From contig NZ_VLKP01000003.1 in assembly GCF_007830115.1 (NCBI RefSeq), forward strand, positions 124,001 through 188,000: 64,000 nt of DNA, given 5' to 3'. The translations under genes were made by a program, and so were the position numbers. The notes under the pieces are model-generated. The model did no database searches. It was not told the origin of the DNA and was given only the letters and a program-made list of their open reading frames with translations. How positions within the stretch are numbered: position 1 is the stretch's first letter; every line of letters starts with the position of its first letter. This document shows positions 9,560-19,192 of the stretch, one piece after another. The stretch comes from Aerolutibacter ruishenii (GTDB taxonomy: Bacteria > Pseudomonadota > Gammaproteobacteria > Xanthomonadales > Xanthomonadaceae).

Positions 9560-10483
9560 ATGAGCCGCAAACCACGTACCGTGTTCCGTCCTTTGCACGG
9601 CATCGTGCTGCTGGACAAGCCGCAGGGCCTGAGCTCCAACCAGGCGCTGCAGCGCGTGCGCCATCTGTTCCGCGCGGAGAAGGGCGGGCACACCGGTGCG
9701 CTGGATCCGCTCGCCACCGGCCTGTTGCCGTTGTGCCTGGGCGAGGCGACCAAGATTGCCGGCCTGCTGCTGGGCGCGCACAAGGCGTATGAGACCGTGG
9801 CGGTGCTGGGCGCCACCACCGACACCGATGATGCGGACGGTGTGGTATTGCAGGAACGTCCGGTGCCGGTATTGGATGACGAGACCATCGAGGCGGCATT
9901 GCGTCCGCTGACGGGGGTAATCCAGCAGCGCGCGCCGATCTATTCCGCGCTGAAGCAGGGCGGCGAGCCGCTGTACGCCAAGGCCAGGCGTGGTGAAGCG
10001 ATTGAAGCCCCGATCCGCGAGGTGGACGTGCGTTCCATCCGTCTGCTGGGCCGCGACGGCAACCGGCTGCGCCTTCACGTGGAATGTGGCTCCGGCACGT
10101 ATATCCGCAGTCTGGTCCGCGACCTGGGCGAGGCGCTGGGCTGTGGCGCGCACGTGGCCGTGCTGCGGCGTCTTTGGGTAGATCCCTTCACAGATCCGAA
10201 GATGTGGACGCTGGAAGAGCTCGAGGCGCTTGCGGCTGAGGGTGAGGAGCGACTGCGGCAGGCACTGTTGCCGATCGAGGCCGGGCTGGCCGGGTTCCCG
10301 CGCGTGACGTTGGACGGTGCAGGCGCGCAACGGTTGGGGCGCGGCCAAGTCGTCCAACTGCTTCACGAAGCGGTCGAGGGCATGGTCGCCGTAATGGATG
10401 AGACGGGGCGTGCCATTGGACTGGGGCAGGTCGAGGGCAACGTGCTGCGGGCCCAACGCCTGTTCATCTGGGCGGTTGCCTAG
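9560..10483 (+). CDS. truB: tRNA pseudouridine(55) synthase TruB
   Basis: Modifies U55 in the T-loop of tRNAs. 307 residues from ATG 9560 ([21 protein letters not shown]). The catalytic Asp is D49 in [16 protein letters not shown], the TruB motif II. An in-frame GTG at 9512 would overlap rbfA and run through the terminator hairpin, so it was rejected. The C-terminal ~80 residues form the PUA-like end. Position between rbfA and rpsO is the standard order. Confidence 0.96.
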   Translation: MSRKPRTVFRPLHGIVLLDKPQGLSSNQALQRVRHLFRAEKGGHTGALDPLATGLLPLCLGEATKIAGLLLGAHKAYETVAVLGATTDTDDADGVVLQERPVPVLDDETIEAALRPLTGVIQQRAPIYSALKQGGEPLYAKARRGEAIEAPIREVDVRSIRLLGRDGNRLRLHVECGSGTYIRSLVRDLGEALGCGAHVAVLRRLWVDPFTDPKMWTLEELEALAAEGEERLRQALLPIEAGLAGFPRVTLDGAGAQRLGRGQVVQLLHEAVEGMVAVMDETGRAIGLGQVEGNVLRAQRLFIWAVA

Positions 10484-10537
10484 CGCCAGCGGTTCGTGGC
10501 ACCCGCGGTGCAGTGCGGTCCTTGTTCAAGTAACACC

Positions 10538-10566
10538 TTGTTCCGGCAAGCCTCACGGGCTACAAT
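10538..10566 (+). promoter_or_regulatory. Candidate sigma-70 promoter upstream of rpsO
   Basis: TTGTTC at 10538-10543 and TACAAT at 10561-10566 are spaced by exactly 17 bases. The expected transcript start near 10573 lies about 125 bases upstream of rpsO and only ~18 bases upstream of an intrinsic terminator, which makes attenuation or a very short transcript possible. Confidence 0.6.
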
Positions 10567-10590
10567 TCGTGGGCTTTCAACAGCAAGCAG

Positions 10591-10611
10591 GCACCCTTCG
10601 GGTGCTTTTTT
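10591..10611 (+). terminator. Intrinsic terminator between truB and rpsO
   Basis: GCACCC-TTC-GGGTGC stem loop directly followed by six T residues. It would end truB transcripts, but it also lies just downstream of the candidate rpsO promoter. Confidence 0.8.
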
Positions 10612-10697
10612 CCTTTGGCAAAGGCGGGCCAGGCGGTGCATCGGCGCCATGCGCGTTCCGATTCGCTTCTGCAGGCCTCGCGTCACGAGATATCGCA

Positions 10698-10958
10698 ATG
10701 TCCATTGATACCAGCAAGATCATCGAAGAAAACAAGCGCGGCGCCAACGACACCGGTTCGCCGGAAGTCCAGGTCGCCCTGCTGACCGCCCGCATCGAGC
10801 AGCTCACCGAGCACTTCAAGCAGCACAAGCAGGACCACCACAGCCGTCGCGGCCTGCTGATGATGGTCAACAACCGTCGCAGCCTGCTGGACTACCTGAA
10901 GCGCAAGGACGTGGAGCGCTACAAGGCACTGATCGAGAAGCTCGGTCTGCGTCGCTAA
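10698..10958 (+). CDS. rpsO: 30S ribosomal protein S15
   Basis: Primary 16S rRNA-binding protein of the 30S subunit. 86 residues; the S15 signature is clear in [33 protein letters not shown] and the end [25 protein letters not shown] at 10698. A strong terminator follows before pnp, so pnp may depend on read-through or its own promoter, as in the E. coli rpsO-pnp pair. Confidence 0.98.
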   Translation: MSIDTSKIIEENKRGANDTGSPEVQVALLTARIEQLTEHFKQHKQDHHSRRGLLMMVNNRRSLLDYLKRKDVERYKALIEKLGLRR

Positions 10959-10970
10959 CCGAGATACCCA

Positions 10971-11003
10971 CCGCGGCGCAGCGATGCGCCGCGGTTCGTT
11001 TTT
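10971..11003 (+). terminator. Intrinsic terminator between rpsO and pnp
   Basis: CCGCGGCGCA-GCGA-TGCGCCGCGG forms a perfect 10-bp GC-rich stem with a GNRA-type loop, followed by TTCGTTTTT. Placed 12 bases after the rpsO stop. Confidence 0.85.
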
Positions 11004-11111
11004 GGGGGGCGCCGGGCACGCGGCGCCCGGGCAACACAGGCGGCTCGGGGCCGTCGAACGCGAGGGGCAGGGGCCCCGCGCGTAACGCATCGAAATTCGA
11101 AGGAAACCAAC

Positions 11112-13220
11112 GTGGCAAAAATTACCAAGACCTTCCAGTACGGCAAGCACCAGGTCACCCTGGAGACCGGTGAAGTCGCCCGCCAGGCCGGCGGCGCCGT
11201 CATCGTCAAGATGGATGACACCGTGGTGCTGGTGGCCGCCGTCGCCGCCAAGACCGCACGCGAAGGCCAGGACTTCTTCCCGCTGACCGTCGACTACCAG
11301 GAGAAGTTCTACGCCGGTGGCCGCATCCCGGGTGGCTTCTTCAAGCGCGAAGGCCGCGCGACCGAGAAGGAAACGCTGACCTCGCGCCTGATCGACCGCC
11401 CGATCCGTCCGCTGTTCCCGGAAGAGTTCAAGAACGAAGTCCAGATCATCGCCACGGTGATGTCGCTGAACCCGGAAGTGGACGGTGACATCCCGGCCCT
11501 GCTGGGTGCCTCCGCCGCCGTCGCCCTGACCGGCGCCCCGTTCCAGGGTCCGATCGGCGCCGCCAAGGTCGGCTACAGGAACGGCGAGTACATCCTCAAC
11601 CCGTCGACCAGCGAGCTGCTGGAGTCGGATCTGGAGCTGGTCGTGGCCGGCACCCAGAGCGCCGTGCTGATGGTGGAGTCCGAAGCCAAGGAGCTGTCGG
11701 AAGACGTGATGCTGGGCGCGGTGATGTTCGGTCACCAGCAGATGCAGATCGCGATCAACGCCATCAACGAGCTGGTCGCCGAAGCCGGCACCCAGAAGTG
11801 GGACTGGCAGGCCCCGGCCAAGAACGACGCGCTGATCGGCGCGCTCAAGGCCGCCATCGGCAACCGCCTGGCCGATGCCTTCCAGATCCGCAACAAGCTG
11901 GAGCGTCGCGACGCCATCTCGGCGCTGAAGAAGGACGTGCTGGGCTCGCTGGCCGATCAGATCGAAGCCAACGGCTGGAACGCCGCCGAAGCCTCCAAGG
12001 AGTTCGGCGAGCTCGAGTACCAGACCATGCGCAATGCCGTGCTGAGCACCAAGGTGCGCATCGACGGCCGCGCGCTGGACACCGTGCGTCCGATCAGCTC
12101 GAAGGTGTCGGTCCTGCCGCGCACCCACGGCTCGTCGCTGTTCACCCGCGGCGAGACCCAGGCGATCGTGGTTGCCACCCTCGGCACCGCGCGCGACGGC
12201 CAGATCATCGACGCCGTCTCGGGCGAGTACAAGGAACACTTCCTGTTCCACTACAACTTCCCGCCGTACTCGGTCGGTGAAGCCGGCCGCATGATGGGCC
12301 CGAAGCGCCGCGAAATCGGCCACGGCCGCCTCGCCAAGCGCGGCGTGCTGGCCGTCATGCCGACCATGGAAGCCTTCCCGTACACCATCCGCGTGGTCTC
12401 GGAGATCACCGAGTCGAACGGCTCCTCGTCGATGGCCTCGGTCTGCGGTTCGTCGCTGGCGCTGATGGACGCGGGCGTGCCGATCAAGGCGCCGGTGGCC
12501 GGTATCGCCATGGGCCTGGTGAAGGAAGACGACAACTTCGTCGTGCTGTCCGACATCCTGGGCGACGAGGATCACCTCGGCGACATGGACTTCAAGGTGG
12601 CCGGTACCGCCGACGGCATCTCTGCGCTGCAGATGGACATCAAGATCCAGGGCATCACCGAAGAGATCATGAAGGTCGCGCTGGCCCAGGCCAAGGCCGG
12701 CCGCCTGCACATCCTCGGCGAGATGGCCAATGCCATCACCGCGCCGCGCGGTGAGCTGAGCGAGTACGCGCCGCGCCTGCTGACCATCAAGATCCACCCG
12801 GACAAGATCCGCGAAGTGATCGGCAAGGGTGGCGCCACCATCCAGGGCATCACCAAGGAAACCGGCACCCAGATCGACATCCAGGACGACGGCACCATCG
12901 TCATCGCGTCGGTCAACGCCGCCGCTGCGCAGGCCGCCAAGGCCCGCATCGAGCAGATCACCTCGGACGTGGAGCCGGGTCGCATCTACGAAGGCAAGGT
13001 CGCCAAGATCATGGACTTCGGTGCGTTCGTCACCATCCTTCCGGGCAAGGACGGTCTGGTGCACGTGTCGCAGATCTCCAGCGAGCGCGTCGAGAAGGTC
13101 TCGGACAAGCTCAAGGAAGGCGACGTGGTCAAGGTCAAGGTGCTGGAAGTCGACAAGCAGGGCCGCATCCGCCTGTCGATCAAGGCCGTGGCCGAGGGCG
13201 AGGGCCTGGCGGGCGAGTAA
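11112..13220 (+). CDS. pnp: Polyribonucleotide nucleotidyltransferase (PNPase)
   Basis: Phosphorolytic 3'-5' exoribonuclease of the RNA degradosome. 702 residues, the family's usual length. Two RNase PH domains are separated by a helical domain; FGRE-type motif [17 protein letters not shown] and the catalytic-core segments GTSSS-like [22 protein letters not shown] are present. A KH domain (~555-615, [16 protein letters not shown]) and an S1 domain (~622-690, [20 protein letters not shown]) close the protein. GTG start at 11112 with AAGGAAA about 8 bases upstream. Confidence 0.98.
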   Translation: MAKITKTFQYGKHQVTLETGEVARQAGGAVIVKMDDTVVLVAAVAAKTAREGQDFFPLTVDYQEKFYAGGRIPGGFFKREGRATEKETLTSRLIDRPIRPLFPEEFKNEVQIIATVMSLNPEVDGDIPALLGASAAVALTGAPFQGPIGAAKVGYRNGEYILNPSTSELLESDLELVVAGTQSAVLMVESEAKELSEDVMLGAVMFGHQQMQIAINAINELVAEAGTQKWDWQAPAKNDALIGALKAAIGNRLADAFQIRNKLERRDAISALKKDVLGSLADQIEANGWNAAEASKEFGELEYQTMRNAVLSTKVRIDGRALDTVRPISSKVSVLPRTHGSSLFTRGETQAIVVATLGTARDGQIIDAVSGEYKEHFLFHYNFPPYSVGEAGRMMGPKRREIGHGRLAKRGVLAVMPTMEAFPYTIRVVSEITESNGSSSMASVCGSSLALMDAGVPIKAPVAGIAMGLVKEDDNFVVLSDILGDEDHLGDMDFKVAGTADGISALQMDIKIQGITEEIMKVALAQAKAGRLHILGEMANAITAPRGELSEYAPRLLTIKIHPDKIREVIGKGGATIQGITKETGTQIDIQDDGTIVIASVNAAAAQAAKARIEQITSDVEPGRIYEGKVAKIMDFGAFVTILPGKDGLVHVSQISSERVEKVSDKLKEGDVVKVKVLEVDKQGRIRLSIKAVAEGEGLAGE

Positions 13221-13252
13221 TCGCTGGCGGGTTCATCGCCGTAGTCGAGGAG

Positions 13253-13275
13253 GAGCGGGCGAAAGCCCGCTCTTC
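13253..13275 (+). terminator. Terminator after pnp
   Basis: GAGCGGGC-GAAA-GCCCGCTC is a perfect 8-bp stem with a GAAA tetraloop followed by a weak TTCTGCGTTT tail. It lies about 30 bases past the pnp stop and closes the operon before the convergent dinB gene. Confidence 0.7.
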
Positions 13276-13482
13276 TGCGTTTGCGGGGTGGGGCGGGGTC
13301 TGCGCACAGGGGCATTGCTGCAGCGCTCCGTCCGCGCATCCTGCGCGGAGTCGCGCCGCGGGCCAGTCCGGCCCGGCGCAGCGCGCCGGGCGTTCGCTCG
13401 GGCCACGCGGCAGTGCCGCGAAAGCAGCCCGCTCGCACCCTTGGCCCGCTTTTCCGCAATACCCCTGCACGCAGACCCCTTG

Positions 13483-14595
13483 TCAGGCGTGGTTGGAGGC
13501 TTCGTTCAATGTGTCGTGGGCGGAGAACAGGTCGCTTTGGACTTCGAATTGATCGGTGTCGATGAAGCCTGAGAGGCCCACACCGACCAGGCGGTAGCGC
13601 GTCCGGGCTGGAAGGTCGATGCGGGCGCGCAGGTCGCAGGCGATCCGCGCCAGGTCGTCAGCGCTTGTTGGCGGCGCGGCTTGTGTGAGACTGCGCGTCA
13701 GCGTGCGGAAGTCCGCGGTCTTCAGCTTGAGCACCACGGTGCGTGCCACGCGGCCGGTTTCGCGCTGGTACCCGGCCCAGGTCTTCTCCGCCAACTCGTG
13801 GATATGGGGTTCCAACTCGTCCAGCAGCAGATCGCGTTCGAAGGTGTCCTCGCTGGAGATCTGCACCGTGGGCCGCTCGGTGACCACCGGGTGGTCGTCG
13901 ATGCCCAGCGACAGTTCGTGCAGACGTCGACCCCAGCGGCCAAATCGCTGCTCCAGTGCCTCCGTGCCGAAATCGCGCAACTCGCCCACCGTGGCAATAC
14001 CCAGTTCCGCCAGTTTGTGCTCCATCACCTTGCCCACGCCGGGCAGGCGACCCACCGGTAGCGGTGTGAGAAACGCCTCCGCGTGTTGCGGGCGAACCAC
14101 GAACAATCCGTCGGGTTTGTTCCAGTCCGAGGCGATCTTGGCCAGGAACTTGTTGGGGGCCACGCCCGCGGACGCGGTAAGTCGGGTTTCCTCGCGAATG
14201 GCGTCGCGGATGGCTTCCGCCGTCTCGGTGGCAGAGGGGAGGCCCGTCCTGGTCGCAGTCACGTCCAGGTAGGCTTCGTCCAGCGACAGCGGCTCGATCA
14301 GCTCCGTGTGGCGCGCGAAGATCTCGCGGATCTGCCGCGACACTGCCTTGTAGCGGGTGAAGTCCGGTGGAACGAACACGGCGTGTGGGCACAACCGTTC
14401 GGCGCGCACCGCGGGCATCGCCGAGCGCACACCAAACCTGCGCGCCTCGTAGCTGGCCGCGCACACCACCGAGCGTGCTCCCCGCCATGCCACCACGACC
14501 GGGCGACCGCGCAGCCCTGGGTCGTCGCGCTGCTCGACCGACGCGTAGAACGCGTCCATGTCGACGTGGAGGATCTTGCGGAGAGGGAGTTGCAC
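13483..14595 (-). CDS. dinB: DNA polymerase IV (Y-family, translesion)
   Basis: Error-prone polymerase of the SOS response. 370 residues. The N-terminus has the palm motif HVDMDAFYASVE (D12) and the second catalytic motif SLDEAYLDV (~103-111). A helix-hairpin-helix stretch LPGVGKVMEHKLAELG follows, then the little-finger domain. QSDLF at 353-357 near the C-terminus is a beta-clamp binding motif. GTG start at 14595; the next ATG is internal to the conserved motif. A LexA box lies 21 bases upstream of the start codon. Confidence 0.96.
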   Translation of the reverse strand: MQLPLRKILHVDMDAFYASVEQRDDPGLRGRPVVVAWRGARSVVCAASYEARRFGVRSAMPAVRAERLCPHAVFVPPDFTRYKAVSRQIREIFARHTELIEPLSLDEAYLDVTATRTGLPSATETAEAIRDAIREETRLTASAGVAPNKFLAKIASDWNKPDGLFVVRPQHAEAFLTPLPVGRLPGVGKVMEHKLAELGIATVGELRDFGTEALEQRFGRWGRRLHELSLGIDDHPVVTERPTVQISSEDTFERDLLLDELEPHIHELAEKTWAGYQRETGRVARTVVLKLKTADFRTLTRSLTQAAPPTSADDLARIACDLRARIDLPARTRYRLVGVGLSGFIDTDQFEVQSDLFSAHDTLNEASNHA

Positions 14596-14615
14596 GGAGA
14601 TGGCTGGAATGCGTG

Positions 14616-14631
14616 TTAGTCAAAATACTAA
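14616..14631 (-). promoter_or_regulatory. LexA box of dinB
   Basis: TTAG-TCAAAA-TACTA on the + strand (14616-14630), inside the imperfect palindrome TTAGT-N6-ACTAA. This matches the TTAG-N6-TACTA operator known for Xanthomonadales LexA rather than the E. coli CTGT-N8-ACAG box. It sits directly upstream of dinB and contains TTGACT on the coding strand, which could be the -35 element. Confidence 0.8.
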
Positions 14632-14832
14632 CTTCATTTGCCGGCCGCTAGCCAGTCACCTCCGCCATCGCAATGAAAGCAACGCGTGGCACCATGGGCG
14701 CGGGGCGAGCCAGGGCGGTACGACTTCAGCTGGCGCGTCAGGTGGTTCGTGGCGCAAACCGGCGTGGTGCTTGGATTGAGCGCGATCAAGCCGCGCGATG
14801 GGTGAAACGGCGAGGATGGGCGTCATTCGCAG

Positions 14833-17541
14833 ATGAGTACGTATTCGCTCGAATCGGTCTTCAAGCCCCGTTCGGTCGCGGTCATCGGCGGCAGTCCGCG
14901 AGGGCGATCCCTGGGGGCTGCCGTGCTCCGAAACCTGCGCGCGGCGGGGTTCGCCGGACCGCTGGGGCTGGTGAACGCGCGGTATCCGCGGATCGAAGGC
15001 GTCGCCGCGGTGCCGCGGCTGCAGGACCTGGGCTGGGTGCCGGAACTGATCGTGCTGGCGGTACCACCCGGTAGGGTGGTCAAGCTGGCGCGGACGGCGG
15101 CGGAACTGGGTACGTCGGCGGCCATCGTTCTGGGAACCGACCTGGGGCACGGGCCCGATTCAACGGCGGCCGAGTTGGCTGCCGTCGCGCGCACCCATGG
15201 ACTGCGCCTGGTGGGCCCGAATGGCCTGGGCGTGATCGCGCCACATGCGTGGCTCAACGCGAGCTTTTCCGCACACCAACCGTTGGCGGGCGACATCGCG
15301 GTGATCTCGCAGTCCGCGGCCATCGCGGCAGCGCTGGTGGAGTGGGGGGTGGGCCGATCGATCGGCTTCTCCGCCGTGGCGTCGCTGGGCGATGAGCTCG
15401 ACGTGGATTTTGCCGACCTGCTCGACTTCTTCGCCCGCGATCACCGTACACGTGCAATCGTGCTTTACGTGGAGTCGATCCACGACGCGCGCAAGTTCAT
15501 GTCGGCTGCGCGTGCCGCAGCGCGCCTCAAACCCGTGGTGGTGGTGAAATCCGATCGCCATGCCCGGCCTGCATCACGGCCGCAGACGCATTCGGCCACG
15601 CTGGCATCGCCCGACGCGGTGTATGCAGCGGCCTTCCAGCGTGCCGGCATGCTGAGGGTGCTGGCGTTGGACGAGTTGTTTGCCGCCGCGGAAACGCTGG
15701 GGCGGGTCGATACCTTCCAAGGGCCACGCCTGGCGGTTTTCGCCAATGGCCGAGGCACCGGCATGTTGGCCGCGGATCGCCTGCGCGACATGGGCGGCAC
15801 ATTGGCGGCGTTGTCCATGGAGACCGTGCGGCACCTCGGTGCGATCGCGTCCGCGTCGTGGCTGGGCACCAACCCGGTGGACATCAACGGGAGCGTGGAC
15901 AACACGGCCTACGCGGCAGGCTTCACCGCACTGGCCGAAGACCCGGGCAACGATGCCATCCTGGCGTTGAACGTGCCCACGGCGCTGGTGCCGACGGAGG
16001 TTCGGGCACAGGCATTGGCCGATGCGCGCCGGGCATTGCCGGGTGCTGCGGCGCGCAAACCGGTGCTGGCGGTGTGGCTGGGCGCCAATGACGAAGCCAT
16101 CGCGCGGCTGACCGAAGCACGCATCCCCACGTACGCCACCGAGGCCGATGCCGTGCGTGGGTTCATGTACATGGCGCGGCACCGTGACGCAAAAACGATG
16201 CTGATGGAGACGCCACCGAGCCTTCCCGACGACCTGGTGGTGGATACGGAAGCCGCCCGCGGAGTCGTGGCGGGCGCGCTGGCCGAAGGAAGGGCCTGGC
16301 TGGATCCGATGGAAGTGGCCCGCGTGCTGGACGCCTACGGCATTCCGATCACGCCCGTGGTGAGCGCACGCGATGCGGACGAGGCGGCGCGCCAGGCCGG
16401 GCCGTTGTTGGCCGAAGGCGGCGCGGTGGCGGTGAAGATCCTGTCGCCTGACATCAGCCACAAGTCCGATATCGATGGCGTGCGCCTCAACCTGGCCACG
16501 GTGGAGGCAGTACGCGAAGCCACCGAGGCGATCCTTTCCCACGCGCGTGTCGTGCGCCCGGATGCGCGGATCGATGGCGTCACCCTGCATCCGATGGTGG
16601 CGCGCCCCAAGGCCCGCGAACTGATTGCCGGTGTGGTGGACGATGCCACCTTTGGCCCCGTGGTGGTGTTTGGCCGCGGTGGCACCGCGGTGGAGATGAT
16701 CAACGACAAGACATTGGAGTTGCCGCCGCTGGACCTGCGGCTGGCCCACGAGATGATCGGGCGCACCCGCGTATCGCGCATCCTCAAGGCGTACCGGGAC
16801 GTACCGGCCGCCGACGAGCGGGCGGTGGCGCTGGTGCTGGTCAAGCTAGCGCAACTGGCCGCCGACGTGCCCGACATCCGGGAGATCGACATCAACCCGC
16901 TGCTGGCGGACAAGGATGGCGTCATCGCCGTGGACGCGCGCATTGGCGTGTCGGCGTTGGCGCGACTGCACAAGGGGCCGGGCCATCCGCGGTTCGCGAT
17001 CAGGCCATACCCGAAGGAGTGGGAGCGCGACGTCGAGCTGGGACACGGGCGTCGCGTCTTCGTGCGTCCGGTCCGACCCGAGGATGAGGCGCTGTTCCGC
17101 GAGTTCTTCACCCATGTGACGGATGAAGACCTGCGCATGCGCTTCTTCCAGGCCATGCGCCATTTCAGCCACGAGTTCATCGCGCAGTTGACGCAACTGG
17201 ATTACGCACGGTCGATCGCGCTGGTGGCGATCGATCCGGCGTCAGGCGTGATGCTGGGCGCGGTCCGCCTGCTGGCCGATGCCAATTACGACCACGGTGA
17301 GTACGCGATCCTGGTGCGCTCCGACCTGAAGGGGCATGGCCTTGGCTGGCGGCTGATGCAGATCATGATCGAGTACGCGCGCTGGCTGGGCCTGCGCTCG
17401 GTGGTGGGCGAGGTACTGCAGGAAAACCGCACGATGCTGGAAATGTGCAAGGCGCTGGGGTTCAAGGTGGCGCCCAACCCCGACGACCCCTCGATCATGG
17501 CGGTGTCGTTGCCCATCGAAGGTGGTGCGACGACCGTCTAG
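14833..17541 (+). CDS. patZ: PatZ/Pat-type protein lysine acetyltransferase (acyl-CoA synthetase-like plus GNAT)
   Basis: 902 residues: a CoA-binding domain (~1-130, SVAVIGGSPRGRSLG), succinyl-CoA ligase-like domains (~150-460), an ATP-grasp domain (~480-700, AVKILSPDISHKSDIDGV) and a C-terminal GNAT domain (~725-895; VRSDLKGHGLGWRLM is the acetyl-CoA-binding loop). This is the order of the E. coli YfiQ/PatZ and Salmonella Pat enzymes, which acetylate acetyl-CoA synthetase and other proteins; the large domain is usually catalytically dead and senses acetyl-CoA. ATG 14833 is preceded by a poor Shine-Dalgarno site. Convergent with the GntP permease. Family sure; the exact target proteins are unknown. 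Confidence 0.88.
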   Translation: MSTYSLESVFKPRSVAVIGGSPRGRSLGAAVLRNLRAAGFAGPLGLVNARYPRIEGVAAVPRLQDLGWVPELIVLAVPPGRVVKLARTAAELGTSAAIVLGTDLGHGPDSTAAELAAVARTHGLRLVGPNGLGVIAPHAWLNASFSAHQPLAGDIAVISQSAAIAAALVEWGVGRSIGFSAVASLGDELDVDFADLLDFFARDHRTRAIVLYVESIHDARKFMSAARAAARLKPVVVVKSDRHARPASRPQTHSATLASPDAVYAAAFQRAGMLRVLALDELFAAAETLGRVDTFQGPRLAVFANGRGTGMLAADRLRDMGGTLAALSMETVRHLGAIASASWLGTNPVDINGSVDNTAYAAGFTALAEDPGNDAILALNVPTALVPTEVRAQALADARRALPGAAARKPVLAVWLGANDEAIARLTEARIPTYATEADAVRGFMYMARHRDAKTMLMETPPSLPDDLVVDTEAARGVVAGALAEGRAWLDPMEVARVLDAYGIPITPVVSARDADEAARQAGPLLAEGGAVAVKILSPDISHKSDIDGVRLNLATVEAVREATEAILSHARVVRPDARIDGVTLHPMVARPKARELIAGVVDDATFGPVVVFGRGGTAVEMINDKTLELPPLDLRLAHEMIGRTRVSRILKAYRDVPAADERAVALVLVKLAQLAADVPDIREIDINPLLADKDGVIAVDARIGVSALARLHKGPGHPRFAIRPYPKEWERDVELGHGRRVFVRPVRPEDEALFREFFTHVTDEDLRMRFFQAMRHFSHEFIAQLTQLDYARSIALVAIDPASGVMLGAVRLLADANYDHGEYAILVRSDLKGHGLGWRLMQIMIEYARWLGLRSVVGEVLQENRTMLEMCKALGFKVAPNPDDPSIMAVSLPIEGGATTV

Positions 17542-17604
17542 CCATGCGGCTTGCGGCAGCGACGGGCCGCGAGCAACCGGGCTTGTGGGCCGCCACGCCT
17601 TTCG

Positions 17605-19008
17605 TCAGACAATACCCGTTGCGTAGTACGCGGCAATCACCACGAACACCGCCGCGGTCTTGACCAGGGTGATGGCGAAGACGTCCTTGTAGGCCTGGCG
17701 ATGGGTCAGGCCGGTGACCGCAAGCAGGGTGATCACCGCGCCGTTGTGCGGCAGCGTGTCCATGCCACCCGAGGCCATCGCAGCGACGCGATGCAGGACT
17801 TCCATCGGGATGCCCGCCGCGTTGGCGTTGGCGATGAATGTCTCGGCCATGGCCGCCAGGGCAATGCTCATGCCGCCGGAGGCCGAGCCGGTGATGCCGG
17901 CCAGCGCCGTGACGGTGACGGCCTCGTTGATCAGTGGATCGGGAATGGCGGACAGCGCGTTGGCCACCACGAGGAAGCCTGGCAGTGCGGCGATCACCGC
18001 GCCGAAGCCATACTCGGACGCGGTGTTCATGGCGGCAAGCATCGCCCCGCCGATCGCCGACTTGGTGCCTTCCGCGAAGCTGGCCATCACCGGCTTCCAC
18101 GCAAACGCGATGACGCAGGCGATGCCGACGAGCAATGCGCCTTCCACGGCCCAGATCGCTGCGATCTTGGACACCTCCTGCACCACCGGGGGTGTGCTGC
18201 CGATGACCGCAGGATCGAAGGAATGGCTGTCGCCATAGAAGCCGGGGATCCACCCGGTGAACAGCTTGTTGCTGACACCGACCAGCACCAGCGGCAGTAG
18301 CGCCACGAGTGGGTTGGCCAGCTTGCCGCCGGTGAATGCGGCAGGTTCGTTCACCAGGGCACCACCATCGGCATAGCCTTCGCCGGCCCTGAGCGCGGAA
18401 CGGCGCCGCCAGTCCAGGTAGGTCAGGCCCACGATGAGGATGAAGATGCCGCCCAGCGTGCCCAGCCACGGTGCCGCCCAGGTATTGGTGCCGAAGAACG
18501 ATGCGGGAATGATGTTCTGGATCTGCGGGGTTCCCGGCAGTGCATCCATGGTGAAGGTGAACGCACCCAACGCAATGGTGCCGGGGATCAGGCGCTTGGG
18601 GATGTTGCTCTGGCGGAACAGCTCCGCGGCGAAGGGGTAGACCGCGAAGACCACCACGAACAGCGACACGCCGCCGTAGGTGAGCAGCGCGCAGACGATG
18701 ACGATGGACAGCATCGCGCGGCTGGCGCCGACCACCCGGATGGTCGCTGCGACGATGGACTTGGAGAACCCCGAGACTTCGATCAGCTTGCCGAAGATGG
18801 CGCCCAGCAGGAACACCGGGAAATACAGCTTGAGGAAGCCGACCATCTTGTCCATGAACAGGCCGGTGAACATCGGCGCGACCAGCGACGGGTCGGTCAG
18901 CAGCACCGCACCCAGCGCCGCGACGGGCGCGAACAGGATGACGCTGTAGCCGCGATAAGCCACGAACATCAGGAAGCACAACGCGGCCAGCACGATCAGA
19001 AACGCCAT
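17605..19008 (-). CDS. GntP-family proton symporter (organic acid/3-hydroxybutyrate-type permease)
   Basis: 467 residues with about 12 hydrophobic segments, typical GntP/CitMHS-like architecture (for example GVSLFVVVFAVYPFAAELF and the glycine-rich ITGSASGGMSIALAAM). Inner-membrane proton-coupled uptake of a gluconate-like or short hydroxy/keto acid is expected for the family. ATG 19008 with GGAGC 7 bases upstream was preferred over a TTG at 19041. Some GntP members are annotated as D-beta-hydroxybutyrate permeases, which would suit the hydroxybutyrate genes 7 kb away, but the substrate cannot be read from sequence. Confidence 0.85.
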   Translation of the reverse strand: MAFLIVLAALCFLMFVAYRGYSVILFAPVAALGAVLLTDPSLVAPMFTGLFMDKMVGFLKLYFPVFLLGAIFGKLIEVSGFSKSIVAATIRVVGASRAMLSIVIVCALLTYGGVSLFVVVFAVYPFAAELFRQSNIPKRLIPGTIALGAFTFTMDALPGTPQIQNIIPASFFGTNTWAAPWLGTLGGIFILIVGLTYLDWRRRSALRAGEGYADGGALVNEPAAFTGGKLANPLVALLPLVLVGVSNKLFTGWIPGFYGDSHSFDPAVIGSTPPVVQEVSKIAAIWAVEGALLVGIACVIAFAWKPVMASFAEGTKSAIGGAMLAAMNTASEYGFGAVIAALPGFLVVANALSAIPDPLINEAVTVTALAGITGSASGGMSIALAAMAETFIANANAAGIPMEVLHRVAAMASGGMDTLPHNGAVITLLAVTGLTHRQAYKDVFAITLVKTAAVFVVIAAYYATGIV

Positions 19009-19125
19009 CCCCAGCTCCAAGGCCTTGCAGGTGGATGGCAAGTCTCCGGATCGGGTGGGGCGGCCGGCATTGTCCGAAGGTACAGATGCCGGTATGCCGA
19101 GGCTCTCCTAGTCTTGCGGCCATGG

Positions 19126-19138
19126 TGGGACCGTCCCA
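19126..19138. promoter_or_regulatory. Palindrome TGGGAC-C-GTCCCA upstream of the TonB receptor
   Basis: A 13-base inverted repeat in the divergent gap between the GntP permease and the receptor gene, ~55 bases before the receptor ATG. Symmetry and location suggest a regulator binding site; no known operator was recognised. Confidence 0.4.
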
Positions 19139-19192
19139 TCAGGCGCTGGCCATAGGGCCGGGCCACCATGCAATCGGGGGAGGAGTGCCGTA

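Noticed and set aside
6315-9899. 1194-residue open frame antisense to infB, rbfA and truB
   Set aside because: Composition artefact of high GC; covers three conserved genes and has no start site or recognisable motif.
10683-13064. 793-residue open frame antisense to rpsO and pnp
   Set aside because: Mirror of two conserved genes; runs through the rpsO-pnp terminator.
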